Below are positions 53,797 to 62,192 of a DNA stretch of 64,000 bases, in pieces; within the stretch, counting starts at the first letter, position 1, and the number at the start of each line of letters is the position of its first letter. The notes under the pieces were generated by a model. It saw only the letters and a program-made list of their open reading frames with translations, made no database searches and had not been told where the DNA came from. Source of the DNA: Maritimibacter sp. 55A14 (GTDB lineage: Bacteria > Pseudomonadota > Alphaproteobacteria > Rhodobacterales > Rhodobacteraceae); contig NZ_QEYE01000008.1 of assembly GCF_003122205.1 (NCBI RefSeq), positions 101,976 to 165,975 of the forward strand, given 5' to 3'. Made by a program: the position numbers and the translations under genes.

Positions 53797-54696
53797 TCAC
53801 TCCTGCAGCCAGGGCGGTGTTTCCCCGAATCTCTCGACGAGGTGATCGATGAACAGACGCAGCTTTCGCGGCATCGGTTTCACCGGAGGCCAGACGACAT
53901 TGATCGGCAGCGCGTTTGGCCGAAGCTCGGGCAGGACGGGAACCAACCGGCCCTTTTTGATTTCCTCGTGCACGATAAACATGGGCAGCAGCGCGATGCC
54001 CAGCCCTGCAATCACCAAATCGCGCATGGCTTCGCCGTTATTGGTGGTAAGGCGGGACGGTTTTGGGGGCGAAACCGGCTGGTCAAGCCGCCAAATCTCG
54101 CCAATCCGCTTGTTCAGGTAGCAGATGGTGGCATGGTTCGAGAGCTGGGCCGGTTTCGACAGCGGGCCGTGGCGTTCGAGATAGTCCGGGCTGGCAACGA
54201 TTGCCCGCCGGTCCTCGCAAAGCTTGCGCGTGACCAATGTGCTGTCGTCCATCTCGCCCAGCCGAATTCCGACATCGAAGCCAGCGCGTGCCAGGTCGGT
54301 GATTGCGTCGTCGTACTCCAGAACGACTTCAAGCTCGGGATGCGCGCAAGCGAACTCTGCGATGATCGGCCCGAGATGTTGAATGCCGAAACTCATCGGC
54401 GCTGATATGGTCAACCGTCCGCGTAACGCCGCGTCTCCCGATGCGACGCTTTCGGTTGCGGCCACCAGTTCGGCAAGCGCCGGCCGTAACCGTTCGGCAA
54501 GAGAGATGGCCGCATCTGTCGGCGTGATTCGACCGGCGTGACGGGTGAACAGCGCAGTGCCGACCGACGCCTCGAAATCGCTGATCCGCTTGCTGACCAC
54601 GGATTTCGACACATCTGCACGGATCGCGGCGCCTGAGATCGACCCCACATCCATGACCAGCAGGAAGGTTTCGATTTCGCTGATGCTCCACTGCAT
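53797..54696 (-). CDS. LysR-family transcriptional regulator
   Basis: 299 residues. HTH FLLVMDVGSISGAAIRADVSKSVVSKRISDFEASVGTALFTRHAGRITPTDA, then LTISAPMSFGIQHLGPIIAEFACAHPELEVVLEYDD, the start of the effector domain. It diverges from a pirin gene across 278 bp that contain no other gene. It probably regulates the pirin and perhaps the YcaC-like gene downstream on its own strand. Confidence 0.9.
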   Translation of the reverse strand: MQWSISEIETFLLVMDVGSISGAAIRADVSKSVVSKRISDFEASVGTALFTRHAGRITPTDAAISLAERLRPALAELVAATESVASGDAALRGRLTISAPMSFGIQHLGPIIAEFACAHPELEVVLEYDDAITDLARAGFDVGIRLGEMDDSTLVTRKLCEDRRAIVASPDYLERHGPLSKPAQLSNHATICYLNKRIGEIWRLDQPVSPPKPSRLTTNNGEAMRDLVIAGLGIALLPMFIVHEEIKKGRLVPVLPELRPNALPINVVWPPVKPMPRKLRLFIDHLVERFGETPPWLQE

Positions 54697-54974
54697 TTTT
54701 CGTCCTTACGCCAAGCATTGAGCGTTCGAAGTTTTCGAACCCACACTTTGAAGCCGGTGCGTCTGCCGATAAAGATGCCTGTGCGCCGCTGGCGGGCGCA
54801 AGACGGAAACCCCAATTCCATACAGTAACGCCGAACAGAGGTCTCTCGATACTGCGAACCCGGTCACGTGGAACCCAGCGTTCTTCCAGGCCGAACGGAT
54901 GTGATGTTGATCGTTCTTCATTCTACCCCAACTTTGCCCTGAACGCGGCCAGTCCGAAAATCCAGGAGGTTCCA

Positions 54975-55832
54975 ATGAGACAGATCATTTCCACCACGAA
55001 AGCCGGCTCCGGCCACTGGGTCGGCGATGGCTTCCCGGTGCGCTCCCTCTTTTCGCATATGGGCGGCGGCGACAGCCACGATCCGTTCCTGATGCTGGAC
55101 TATGCCGGTCCGCAGTATTTCGAACCGGCGAAGAAGCCGCGGGGCGTCGATGCCCACCCTCACAAGGGGTTCGAGACCGTGACCATCGTCTATCAGGGCG
55201 AGGTCGAGCACGGCGACTCCACCGGTGAGGGCGGCGTGATCCGCGAAGGCGACGTGCAATGGATGACCGCTGGCGACGGGATCCTGCACAAGGAGTTCCA
55301 TAGCCGCGCATTCACCGCACGCGGCGGCACGCTCGAAATGGTTCAGCTCTGGGTGAACCTGCCCGCTAGGCACAAGTCCGCCAAACCGGGGTATCAGGCG
55401 ATCACCGATGCGCAGATTCCGGTGGTGGACCTGCCCGACAGCGCCGGTCGCCTCCGGGTGATCGCGGGGGACCATGACGGGACCGAGGGCCCGGCACGGA
55501 CATTCACGCCGATCGAGGTCTGGGATCTTCGCCTGAACGCCGGAAAGCAGGTCGAACTGACACCGCCTGAGGGCCAGAACGTGACGGTGGTGCTGCTCGA
55601 AGGGACGGCAACGCTCAACGGGGCGGAATCCCTGAACGGCGCGGCGGTTGCCCGTCTTGACGACAAGGGCAGCTTCACCGTCGATGCGTCGACCGATGTC
55701 AAGCTGCTGGTCCTGGCCGGCGCGCCGATCAAAGAACCGATAGCGCCCTATGGACCCTTCGTCATGAACACCGCCGCCGAAATTCACGAGGCCATCGCGG
55801 AATTCCAGGCCGGTAAGTTCGGTGCCCTGTAA
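54975..55832 (+). CDS. Pirin-family protein
   Basis: 285-residue bicupin. Metal ligands match human pirin: His61 and His63 (AHPHKGFETVTIVYQGEVEH), His105 and Glu107 (GILHKEFHS). Bacterial members can have quercetinase activity or act as redox-responsive proteins. A strong AGGAGG site precedes ATG 54975. It converges with the fused dioxygenase gene at a hairpin. Confidence 0.92.
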   Translation: MRQIISTTKAGSGHWVGDGFPVRSLFSHMGGGDSHDPFLMLDYAGPQYFEPAKKPRGVDAHPHKGFETVTIVYQGEVEHGDSTGEGGVIREGDVQWMTAGDGILHKEFHSRAFTARGGTLEMVQLWVNLPARHKSAKPGYQAITDAQIPVVDLPDSAGRLRVIAGDHDGTEGPARTFTPIEVWDLRLNAGKQVELTPPEGQNVTVVLLEGTATLNGAESLNGAAVARLDDKGSFTVDASTDVKLLVLAGAPIKEPIAPYGPFVMNTAAEIHEAIAEFQAGKFGAL

Positions 55833-55843
55833 ACCATGGGCAC

Positions 55844-55869
55844 GGGGCGGCGGATCAAAACGCCGCCCC
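55844..55869. terminator. Bidirectional hairpin between pirin and the dioxygenase-esterase fusion
   Basis: A nine-bp perfect stem GGGGCGGCG/CGCCGCCCC with an eight-base loop lies between convergent stops; one arm touches the stop codon of the minus-strand gene. Confidence 0.7.
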
Positions 55870-57389
55870 TATCGCATCAGCCATTCCCGCGCGGCGTTCA
55901 GATCTTCGGGTGCGATTTCGTGCCCCGCCGCGGTTCGGTGCATCTCGCAATCCGCGCCGCGATTTGACAGCCATTGCGCCAGCATCGGGGCCTTCTCACC
56001 GAACGGATCCTCCGCGCCGCTCAAAATCAGCACCTCTGTTCCAGCCAGATCGACCGGCGGTAAAATCTCAAGAACCGGGATCGCCCGAACCAGAACGACG
56101 CGGCGGATCACACCCGGATGAAGCGCCATAACCGCGGCGGCGAAATTCGCGCCGTTGGAATACCCCAGAATTGTCAGCGCGCCGGAATCTAGCCCGTATC
56201 CCCGCATGGCGTCCTTAATGAATGCCGCAAACGCATGTGCCTCGGCCGCAATGTCCTGCTGGTCGAAAGCCGCCTCCGAAAACCGCCGAAAAAAGCGAGC
56301 AACCCCTTCTTCCGCCGCCCGCCCGCGCACCCCCAGAAGCGTCGCCCGTGGATTGAGGCGCGCGGCAAACGGCATGAGACTTGCCTCGTTCCCACCCGTC
56401 CCGTGCAGCAGAAGGATCACGCTGCCATCCGGGTCCTCCGGTAGGCGGAACCGATGCACGAAGGGCAAATCCCGCTTCGGCATCCGGTCATCCCCGGGCC
56501 GTGCGAATTGCGGCAGCATTACGCGCAGATCCTCGACCCGCTCGCGGTCGCGGTCGGGAATGAGCAGGGTTTCTCCCAAACGGTCCGCCGGTTCATCCAC
56601 GGCAAATCCCGGCGCATCCGTTGTGTATTCGAAGAGGATTCCCGCCGGCTCGCGGACATAGAGCGACAGGAAGTACTTCCGGTCATGAACGGCGGTGGGC
56701 TTATAGTGCTGCGCCAACCTCAGGCGCATCGTCCGCACTGCTTTCTCATCCGGCGCACGGAACGCCACATGGTCATACACTCCCGTTCCAGGAATGCTGC
56801 CCACGAAACCGCGCGTGTCGCGTATATCGAGGACATCGGTGTCCGACACCATGCGCCGCACCTGCCCCTCCGCCGTGCCGTCCCGGTAGCCGAAGTCCGC
56901 GGCAAGGTTGGCGGTGCCCGCCGCGTCCTCGGTAAACAGGGTTACTGCCCTCAGCCGGGTCGGAGCAATCGCTTCTGGAAGCGGATGCACGGCCGGCAGA
57001 TCGGCTCCGACCAGCTTGACGATCATGTTGTCGGGATCCTTGAGCCGAAGCACGGTTTCGCCGAACTCGCGCGTCGGGCGCTCGGTCGGCACCCTCGCGT
57101 CTATAGCCCGCCGCATCCACTCACCGATGCTGTCCGGAGGGACTGCAATGGCGATCTCGCCGACCTGACCGTGTCCCACTCGCCCTGGTGCACCGTCCTC
57201 CCAGACGAGAAAGCTCACCACTGAACCAGGCGCGCCCTGTTCGTCGCCGTAGAACAGGTGCAATTGCTCGGCGTCCTCGTATCCGCCCGTCTGCTTGACA
57301 AGCCGCAAGCCGAGAAACCCCATGTAGAAATCCACATTGGCTTGCACATTCCGGGTGATCCCGGTTACGTGATGAATGTCCGTCGTCAT
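55869..57389 (-). CDS. Fused ring-cleaving VOC dioxygenase (MhqO-like) and alpha/beta-hydrolase (MhqD-like)
   Basis: 506 residues in two parts. Residues 1 to about 310 form a four-module VOC extradiol dioxygenase (IHHVTGITRNVQANVDFYMGFLGLRLVKQTGGYEDAEQLHLFYGDEQGAPGS; GVYDHVAFRAPDEK; FEYTTDAPGFAVDE) of the MhqO/hydroquinone type. The C-terminal 200 residues are a phospholipase/carboxylesterase: oxyanion LLHGTGGNE, nucleophile elbow GYSNG, Asp in LSGAEDPFG and His in AAGHEI. In Bacillus MhqO and MhqD are separate proteins of one quinone-detoxification operon; here they are one polypeptide. ATG 57389. Confidence 0.9.
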   Translation of the reverse strand: MTTDIHHVTGITRNVQANVDFYMGFLGLRLVKQTGGYEDAEQLHLFYGDEQGAPGSVVSFLVWEDGAPGRVGHGQVGEIAIAVPPDSIGEWMRRAIDARVPTERPTREFGETVLRLKDPDNMIVKLVGADLPAVHPLPEAIAPTRLRAVTLFTEDAAGTANLAADFGYRDGTAEGQVRRMVSDTDVLDIRDTRGFVGSIPGTGVYDHVAFRAPDEKAVRTMRLRLAQHYKPTAVHDRKYFLSLYVREPAGILFEYTTDAPGFAVDEPADRLGETLLIPDRDRERVEDLRVMLPQFARPGDDRMPKRDLPFVHRFRLPEDPDGSVILLLHGTGGNEASLMPFAARLNPRATLLGVRGRAAEEGVARFFRRFSEAAFDQQDIAAEAHAFAAFIKDAMRGYGLDSGALTILGYSNGANFAAAVMALHPGVIRRVVLVRAIPVLEILPPVDLAGTEVLILSGAEDPFGEKAPMLAQWLSNRGADCEMHRTAAGHEIAPEDLNAAREWLMR

Positions 57390-57552
57390 CGCCGCCCCAC
57401 TACGTTGGTCGCCCGAACATATCCGCGGCGGCAATCATGTTGAGCACCCTCTGCGCGAACCTCGCATTCGCCTGAGACGAACGCCCTCGTGGCTGGCGCT
57501 GTTCCGAGAATGCCATATCTTTGGGCCAAACAATACTGCAATGGAGGACGGC

Positions 57553-58491
57553 ATGAGTTGGAACCCTGCACTCGACCCCGGCTGCCCGGAAGATATCGGT
57601 GTGGACGCCATCGAAACCCTGATCATTCCCCGGGCCCGGGATCTCGGCGGCTTCGAGGTCCGCCGCGCGCTGCCGGCACCGAAACGTCAGATGGTCGGCC
57701 CCTTCATCTTTTTCGATCAGGCTGGACCGGCGGAATTTCTCACCGGGACGGGCGTCGATGTCCGCCCCCACCCTCATATCGGCCTGGGCACGGTGACCTA
57801 TCTCTATCAGGGCGACTTCCACCACCGCGACAGCCTCGGGACCGACCAGATCATCCACCCCGGTGCCTTGAACTGGATGGTCGCCGGCAAAGGTGTCACC
57901 CATTCCGAGCGCACCTCCTCAGCCGCTCGCGGCGGCCCGCACTCACTTTTCGGTATACAGACCTGGATGGCGCTTCCCGAAGATCACGAGGACATGGACC
58001 CCATGTTCGAACACCACGGAAAGGACACGCTTCCCGAGATCGCATCCGACGGGGTCCGTGCCCGGCTCATTCTCGGCAATGCCTATGGTGAAGCAGCGCC
58101 GGCGACCCTCTTCACCGAGACCTTTTATCTTGACGTCATCCTTGAACCTGGAGCCCGTTTCCCGCTGCCCGACGACCATGAGGACCGAGGCCTATACATT
58201 TCTCGGGGCTCCATAACGATCGGAGGGCAGGTGTTCGAGGCCGGCCGGATGATGGTGTTCCGCCCCGGTGATCGGATCACTGTCACCGCCGGTCCCGAAG
58301 GGGCCCGCCTGATGGCGCTCGGCGGCACGACCTTAAGCGGGCCACGCTACATCTGGTGGAACTTCGTCGCTTCGAGCCAGGACAGGATCGAGCACGCCAA
58401 GGAGGAATGGCGCGCCGCGAAATGGGGTTCCGGGGCGTTCGACCTGCCCCCCGACGACCGCGACGAGTACATCCCGCTGCCTGAGCGTTGA
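57553..58491 (+). CDS. Pirin-family protein (second paralogue)
   Basis: 312-residue bicupin with ligands His73 and His75 (RPHPHIGLGTVTYLYQGDFHHRDS), His117 and Glu119 (GKGVTHSER). I chose ATG 57553 because GGAGG lies five bases before it; the ATG at 57541 would place that site inside the gene. It diverges from the dioxygenase-esterase fusion across about 160 bp, so the two probably share regulation. It is only distantly similar to the first pirin, so this is not a recent duplication. Confidence 0.9.
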   Translation: MSWNPALDPGCPEDIGVDAIETLIIPRARDLGGFEVRRALPAPKRQMVGPFIFFDQAGPAEFLTGTGVDVRPHPHIGLGTVTYLYQGDFHHRDSLGTDQIIHPGALNWMVAGKGVTHSERTSSAARGGPHSLFGIQTWMALPEDHEDMDPMFEHHGKDTLPEIASDGVRARLILGNAYGEAAPATLFTETFYLDVILEPGARFPLPDDHEDRGLYISRGSITIGGQVFEAGRMMVFRPGDRITVTAGPEGARLMALGGTTLSGPRYIWWNFVASSQDRIEHAKEEWRAAKWGSGAFDLPPDDRDEYIPLPER

Positions 58492-58825
58492 GGCCAAATC
58501 AACAGGAGCACGCGACTGAATACTCCTTCGAAAGGTAAAGTTACCCGACTGCCGAACTGAAACAGTCGCTCAACTCGTACGCAGCGAATGGTCGGCTCGA
58601 AGTTGGAAACTCCAAGGAACCGTTTAAGTGCCGGTCGAGGGAGGGGGAGCCCATGCCTGTATAAGGTTCAGGTCTGTGCCCATGCCGCGTGACTTCGTAA
58701 GCTCCCTGAATATGCCGGGCTCTTATAGAAGGCGTCTGGAAGGAGGCGGCGTCCGGAGGATCAGACAGGTCCCGGCGCGTGCTGCCCTATGGTCTGGATT
58801 GCAGTTCAGGAATTCGAACTGATCG
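58492..58825. other. Intergenic stretch without recognised gene
   Basis: I see no convincing coding region; a 64-codon plus-strand frame at 58628 has no ribosome site or known features. It separates the pirin gene from the copper-type module. Confidence 0.5.
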
Positions 58826-58839
58826 TTGACTTGAGTCAA
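58826..58839. promoter_or_regulatory. FNR/CRP-type box upstream of the copper-type module
   Basis: TTGACTTGAGTCAA fits the FNR/DNR/FixK half-site pattern TTGA-N6-TCAA, with perfect six-bp arms. It lies 73 bp before the Met-rich protein start, which would allow class II activation with a transcription start near 58874. Confidence 0.6.
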
Positions 58840-58911
58840 GGTGCGTCCAACGCAAAGGCAACATACTGAAATCAAGCGTAACCACATGCTTTTCGGATTA
58901 TGGAGGTCGAA

Positions 58912-59415
58912 ATGCACTACACGTCTTTAGTTTCCATGGCTCTTGCAGCCGGTCTCGTTCTTGGTGTTGCAGCCCCGGTTTCCGCTCATGGGACCGGATT
59001 CGGCGGCGGCGAGCAGGCTTATGGATGGCAACAGGGCCACATGGGGCCCGGCATGATGGGGCAAGGCATGGGTCCGGGCATGATGAACCCGGGTTACATG
59101 GGGCAGGGCATGGGTCCGGGAATGATGATGAACCCGGGTTACATGGGGCAAGGCATGGGCCCGGGCATGATGATGAACCCCCGATTCTCGGACCAGGGCC
59201 GGATGCAGCCGCTTCGAAATGACCTCGGTGCCGATGACGTCAGGCACATGATGGAACACCGCCTTGCCTGGCAGGGCAATCCGAACATCAAACTCGGCAA
59301 TGTCGAGGAGATCGACGAGGATAGCATCGTTGCGGAAATCGTCACCCAGGACGGATCGCTGGTGCAGCGGATCGAGGTGGATCGCCACACTGGCTGGATG
59401 CAGCCGCAACGCTAG
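58912..59415 (+). CDS. Periplasmic Met/Gly-rich repeat protein (probable copper-binding)
   Basis: 167 residues. A signal peptide (MHYTSLVSMALAAGLVLGVAAPVSA) precedes a His/Met-rich segment with three imperfect repeats of the form GQGMGPGMM(M)NPGYM. The C-terminal part (IKLGNVEEIDEDSIVAEIVTQDGSLVQRIEVDRHTGWMQ) is a compact non-repetitive domain. Methionine-rich repeats of this kind bind Cu(I) or Ag(I) in periplasmic copper proteins. GGAGG precedes ATG 58912. It heads the copper-type gene set. Confidence 0.8.
   Translation: MHYTSLVSMALAAGLVLGVAAPVSAHGTGFGGGEQAYGWQQGHMGPGMMGQGMGPGMMNPGYMGQGMGPGMMMNPGYMGQGMGPGMMMNPRFSDQGRMQPLRNDLGADDVRHMMEHRLAWQGNPNIKLGNVEEIDEDSIVAEIVTQDGSLVQRIEVDRHTGWMQPQR
59059..59181 (+). 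repeat. In-gene tandem repeats, units of 42-45 bp
   Basis: Three units (59059-59100, 59101-59145, 59146-59181) begin GGGCARGGCATGGGYCCGGG; the second and third have one extra ATG codon. They encode the Met/Gly repeats and are prone to length change by slippage. Confidence 0.8.
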
Positions 59416-59428
59416 AGGAAACCCGAAA

Positions 59429-59761
59429 ATGAAGCGTAAATTCCTGTGGACGACACTTCTGGCCGTCGTGCTGGCACCCACTTTCAGCTGGGCGCAGCAG
59501 GGCGGCCAGTACTACCATCCGCATATGTGGGAAGGGGGCTGGCACGGTTGGTTTTTGGGGCCGGTGATGATGATCCTGTTCCTGGCCGCGCTTGTGGCGC
59601 TCGTCGTGTTCCTGGTCCGCTGGCTCGGTGGTCAGGACTTTTGGACTTTGACGTCGCAACCGCCGGGTAAGACGCCCCTCGACATCCTTGACGAGCGCTT
59701 TGCACGTGGCGAGATCGACAAGGAAGAGTTCGAAGAACGGCGGCAATCGCTCAGAAGCTAA
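59429..59761 (+). CDS. Small membrane protein with SHOCT domain
   Basis: 110 residues. A cleavable or anchored signal (MKRKFLWTTLLAVVLAPTFSWA), a His/Trp-rich stretch (YYHPHMWEGGWHGW), one transmembrane helix (VMMILFLAALVALVVFLV) and a C-terminal SHOCT domain (PLDILDERFARGEIDKEEFEERRQSL) follow in order. It lies 13 bp after the Met-rich gene and is certainly cotranscribed. SHOCT proteins with this layout recur in copper-resistance clusters. Confidence 0.85.
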   Translation: MKRKFLWTTLLAVVLAPTFSWAQQGGQYYHPHMWEGGWHGWFLGPVMMILFLAALVALVVFLVRWLGGQDFWTLTSQPPGKTPLDILDERFARGEIDKEEFEERRQSLRS

Positions 59762-60011
59762 GCGATCGGGTCCGGGCGTGGTGGCGTCTTGTGGAACGCG
59801 CCGAATTCAGGGACTCCGCCCTCTGGCGGCGGGAATGGACCGAGACGATCGGGGCAGGGTTGCACTGTGCCGCAGAAGCATTACTTTTCTCCGTGCCCCG
59901 GTCGGCCGAGGTCGGCAGGTTGGATCGCCAGTAGTTGGCGATCTCTTAACGTTGGCATTGAAATCAAAGGCCTCGCGTCTCGCACCCATCCAGATTCACA
60001 AAGGAGAATCG

Positions 60012-60491
60012 ATGAAACTTCCAAGTCTCACCGCCGCCCTAGTATTGTTCGCCAGTGCCGCATCCGCTGCGGGATCGGGGGATCACGGGCACGAAGAGCA
60101 CAAGAAGGAAATGGCCATAGGACAGCCTGGAGAGCGTGCCAATGTGGATCGCACTGTCGAGATCAGGATGGTCGAGTCCGACGGTAGCATGGGGTTCGAG
60201 CCGGATTCGCTAAAAGTGGAGGAGGGAGAGACAATTCGTTTCAAGATCAGAAACCTCGGCGCGCTCGAACATGAGGTTGTTTTCGACACCAGGGAGAACA
60301 ATCTGGAACATATGTCCGAAATGGCGAGGGCTCCGGAAATGGACCATGATGATCCGAACGCCCTCCGTCTCGCCCCCGGAGAGAGCGGAGAGATCGTTTG
60401 GCACTTCGACGGCGAAGGCGATTTCCAGTTCGCCTGTCTTATCCCCGGCCATATGGAGGCTGGCATGCGCGGGCCGATAACCGTTAATTGA
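60012..60491 (+). CDS. Periplasmic cupredoxin (plastocyanin/azurin-like)
   Basis: 159 residues: signal peptide (MKLPSLTAALVLFASAASAA), a His-rich linker (GDHGHEEHKKEM) and a cupredoxin domain with type 1 copper ligands His87 (GALEHEVVF), Cys142, His147 and Met152 (ACLIPGHMEAGM). AAGGAG precedes ATG 60012. It acts in the periplasm as an electron carrier or copper-binding protein. The 250 bp upstream carry no gene. Confidence 0.9.
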   Translation: MKLPSLTAALVLFASAASAAGSGDHGHEEHKKEMAIGQPGERANVDRTVEIRMVESDGSMGFEPDSLKVEEGETIRFKIRNLGALEHEVVFDTRENNLEHMSEMARAPEMDHDDPNALRLAPGESGEIVWHFDGEGDFQFACLIPGHMEAGMRGPITVN

Positions 60492-60562
60492 CGTCACTTC
60501 CGGTTTGCGCGTTTGCCGGTGTCTAGAAGGCCGCGCGTACCGGATTCATTGGAGAGATACTC

Positions 60563-61042
60563 GTGGCCAACATGATGATGAACCGCCGTACTCTACTGAG
60601 CAGCGTAGTGTCGATGGCTTGCATGCCGCTCATACCTTCGAGCGGACATGCCGCAGTCGAAGCAATGCATGTTCTCAAGGACCCCAATTGCGGCTGCTGT
60701 TCCGCTTGGATCGACATGCTCGAGAGCGCCGGGTTTCGAGTGACAACGGAACCCTCGATGGGGACCGCACTGAGCCGCTACAAACTCGAGAACGGCATTC
60801 CGATGAGCATGGTTTCGTGCCACACTGGAAAGATCGACGGATACATGATCGAGGGTCATGTGCCTGCCGCCGACATTCGGCGCCTTCTCATTGAACGGCC
60901 CGAGGCGGTGGGCCTTGCCGTGCCCGGAATGCCATATGGTTCGCCCGGAATGGGATCCGAAAGCGAACGGGAAGCATACGAAGTGCATCTCATCAGGCGT
61001 GATGGCACGACTGCCACGTTTTCCAGCTATGACGCGGCATGA
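60563..61042 (+). CDS. DUF411 periplasmic metal-binding protein
   Basis: 159 residues starting at GTG 60563. A Tat- or Sec-like leader (MNRRTLLSSVVSMACMPLIPSSGHA) is followed by the DUF411 motif KDPNCGCCSAWIDMLESAGF, then MVSCHTGKIDGYMIEGHVPA. This family is common in copper and silver resistance loci and is thought to bind metal through the CGCC motif. It is 71 bp after the cupredoxin gene. Confidence 0.88.
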   Translation: MANMMMNRRTLLSSVVSMACMPLIPSSGHAAVEAMHVLKDPNCGCCSAWIDMLESAGFRVTTEPSMGTALSRYKLENGIPMSMVSCHTGKIDGYMIEGHVPAADIRRLLIERPEAVGLAVPGMPYGSPGMGSESEREAYEVHLIRRDGTTATFSSYDAA

Positions 61043-61272
61043 TCGGAACGGTCGTCGGGCGCGTCGTTGTGAGCGCGGTGACTCTATCATGGCTTTCAGA
61101 TTTGCGGCACGGCGCTTTGGTGCCGGATAGGGAAGCCATGTCGGCAATCCGATCCCGGAACGCCGGATGATGATTGACCGGCCCGCTTCCGCTCATGAGC
61201 ACCGCCCATGCTCGGGCAGGAGCTTTGAGCAATCAGTGCCCGCCCCTGATCGTATGTAGCTTGGCAAGATAC

Positions 61273-62187
61273 TCAAGCGCACTGGCACGGGTGGACGGCG
61301 GCATTCTCTTTGCCGCGGCTCATTTCGCGGGTCAGCCAGAAGCCGGAAAGTAGCAGCAGGCCGCCGCCGAAAATCATCGCTCGCGCCGGAATCTCGCCGA
61401 AGATCAGAAATCCGAGGCTCGCGGCCACGACCGGCGAGACGATTATATCGACCAACGCGTAGACGTTGGCATTAATTTGCTTCAGCACCAGCGAGATTCC
61501 AAAATAGGCGATACCTGTCGAGATCACGCCGAGGCTGACTGCCCACAGCATAACCGGCAGAAACAACCCCATGGTCGGATAGTATACGAGGCCGTTGATT
61601 TCGCCTGGTCCAACGAGAACCAACGAGGGCGAGAGCAGGACTGCCGCGAATGCCATCGACCAGAAGATGTCATTACCGGTCTCAGAGCGACCCTCATAGC
61701 GCATGTAGGTCACCATCGCGGCGTAAATCGCCCCGTCCCCAAGCGCCACGAGGTTGCCAAGCCAGTTCCCGCCCTCGAGTGGCTTCGCCAGAACGATCCC
61801 TACAAGCGCGAGACCGAAGATCAGTGCATAGCTCTTCTTCGCGGGTTCGCCGAGAAAGTAAGCCGAGAACATGAACACGAAGAAGGGCGCGACGCTCCAG
61901 AACACCACCGCGTTGGCGATCGGTACCAGCGTCATTGCGTAGTTGAATATACTGATCTGAGCTGCGATCAGCGCGCCGACGATAGCCGTGTCTTTCAGGT
62001 TCCCGCGCGGGAATCGGAGCGGGCGGCCCGTAGCACAGGGGATCGATACGGCAAGGAATATCGCCGCGCAGGTCAACGCATAAAAGTTCAACGTCTGGAT
62101 GGGGATCGCGTCTCCTGTCAGCTTGACGAAGACGCCGATCGTTGCCTCGGAAACGGTAATGAGGACGAGAAGGACGACGACTGACAT
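61273..62187 (-). CDS. EamA/DMT-superfamily transporter
   Basis: 304-residue membrane protein with ten hydrophobic segments arranged as two EamA repeats (ITVSEATIGVFVKLTGDAIPIQTLNFYALT...; GVISTGIAYFGISLVLKQINANVYALVDIIVSPVVAASLGFLIFGEI). ATG 62187. It lies five bases after the CDF gene on the same strand. The substrate is unknown. The 230 bp between it and the convergent DUF411 gene contain no recognisable gene. Confidence 0.88.
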   Translation of the reverse strand: MSVVVLLVLITVSEATIGVFVKLTGDAIPIQTLNFYALTCAAIFLAVSIPCATGRPLRFPRGNLKDTAIVGALIAAQISIFNYAMTLVPIANAVVFWSVAPFFVFMFSAYFLGEPAKKSYALIFGLALVGIVLAKPLEGGNWLGNLVALGDGAIYAAMVTYMRYEGRSETGNDIFWSMAFAAVLLSPSLVLVGPGEINGLVYYPTMGLFLPVMLWAVSLGVISTGIAYFGISLVLKQINANVYALVDIIVSPVVAASLGFLIFGEIPARAMIFGGGLLLLSGFWLTREMSRGKENAAVHPCQCA

Positions 62188-62192
62188 TGTTG

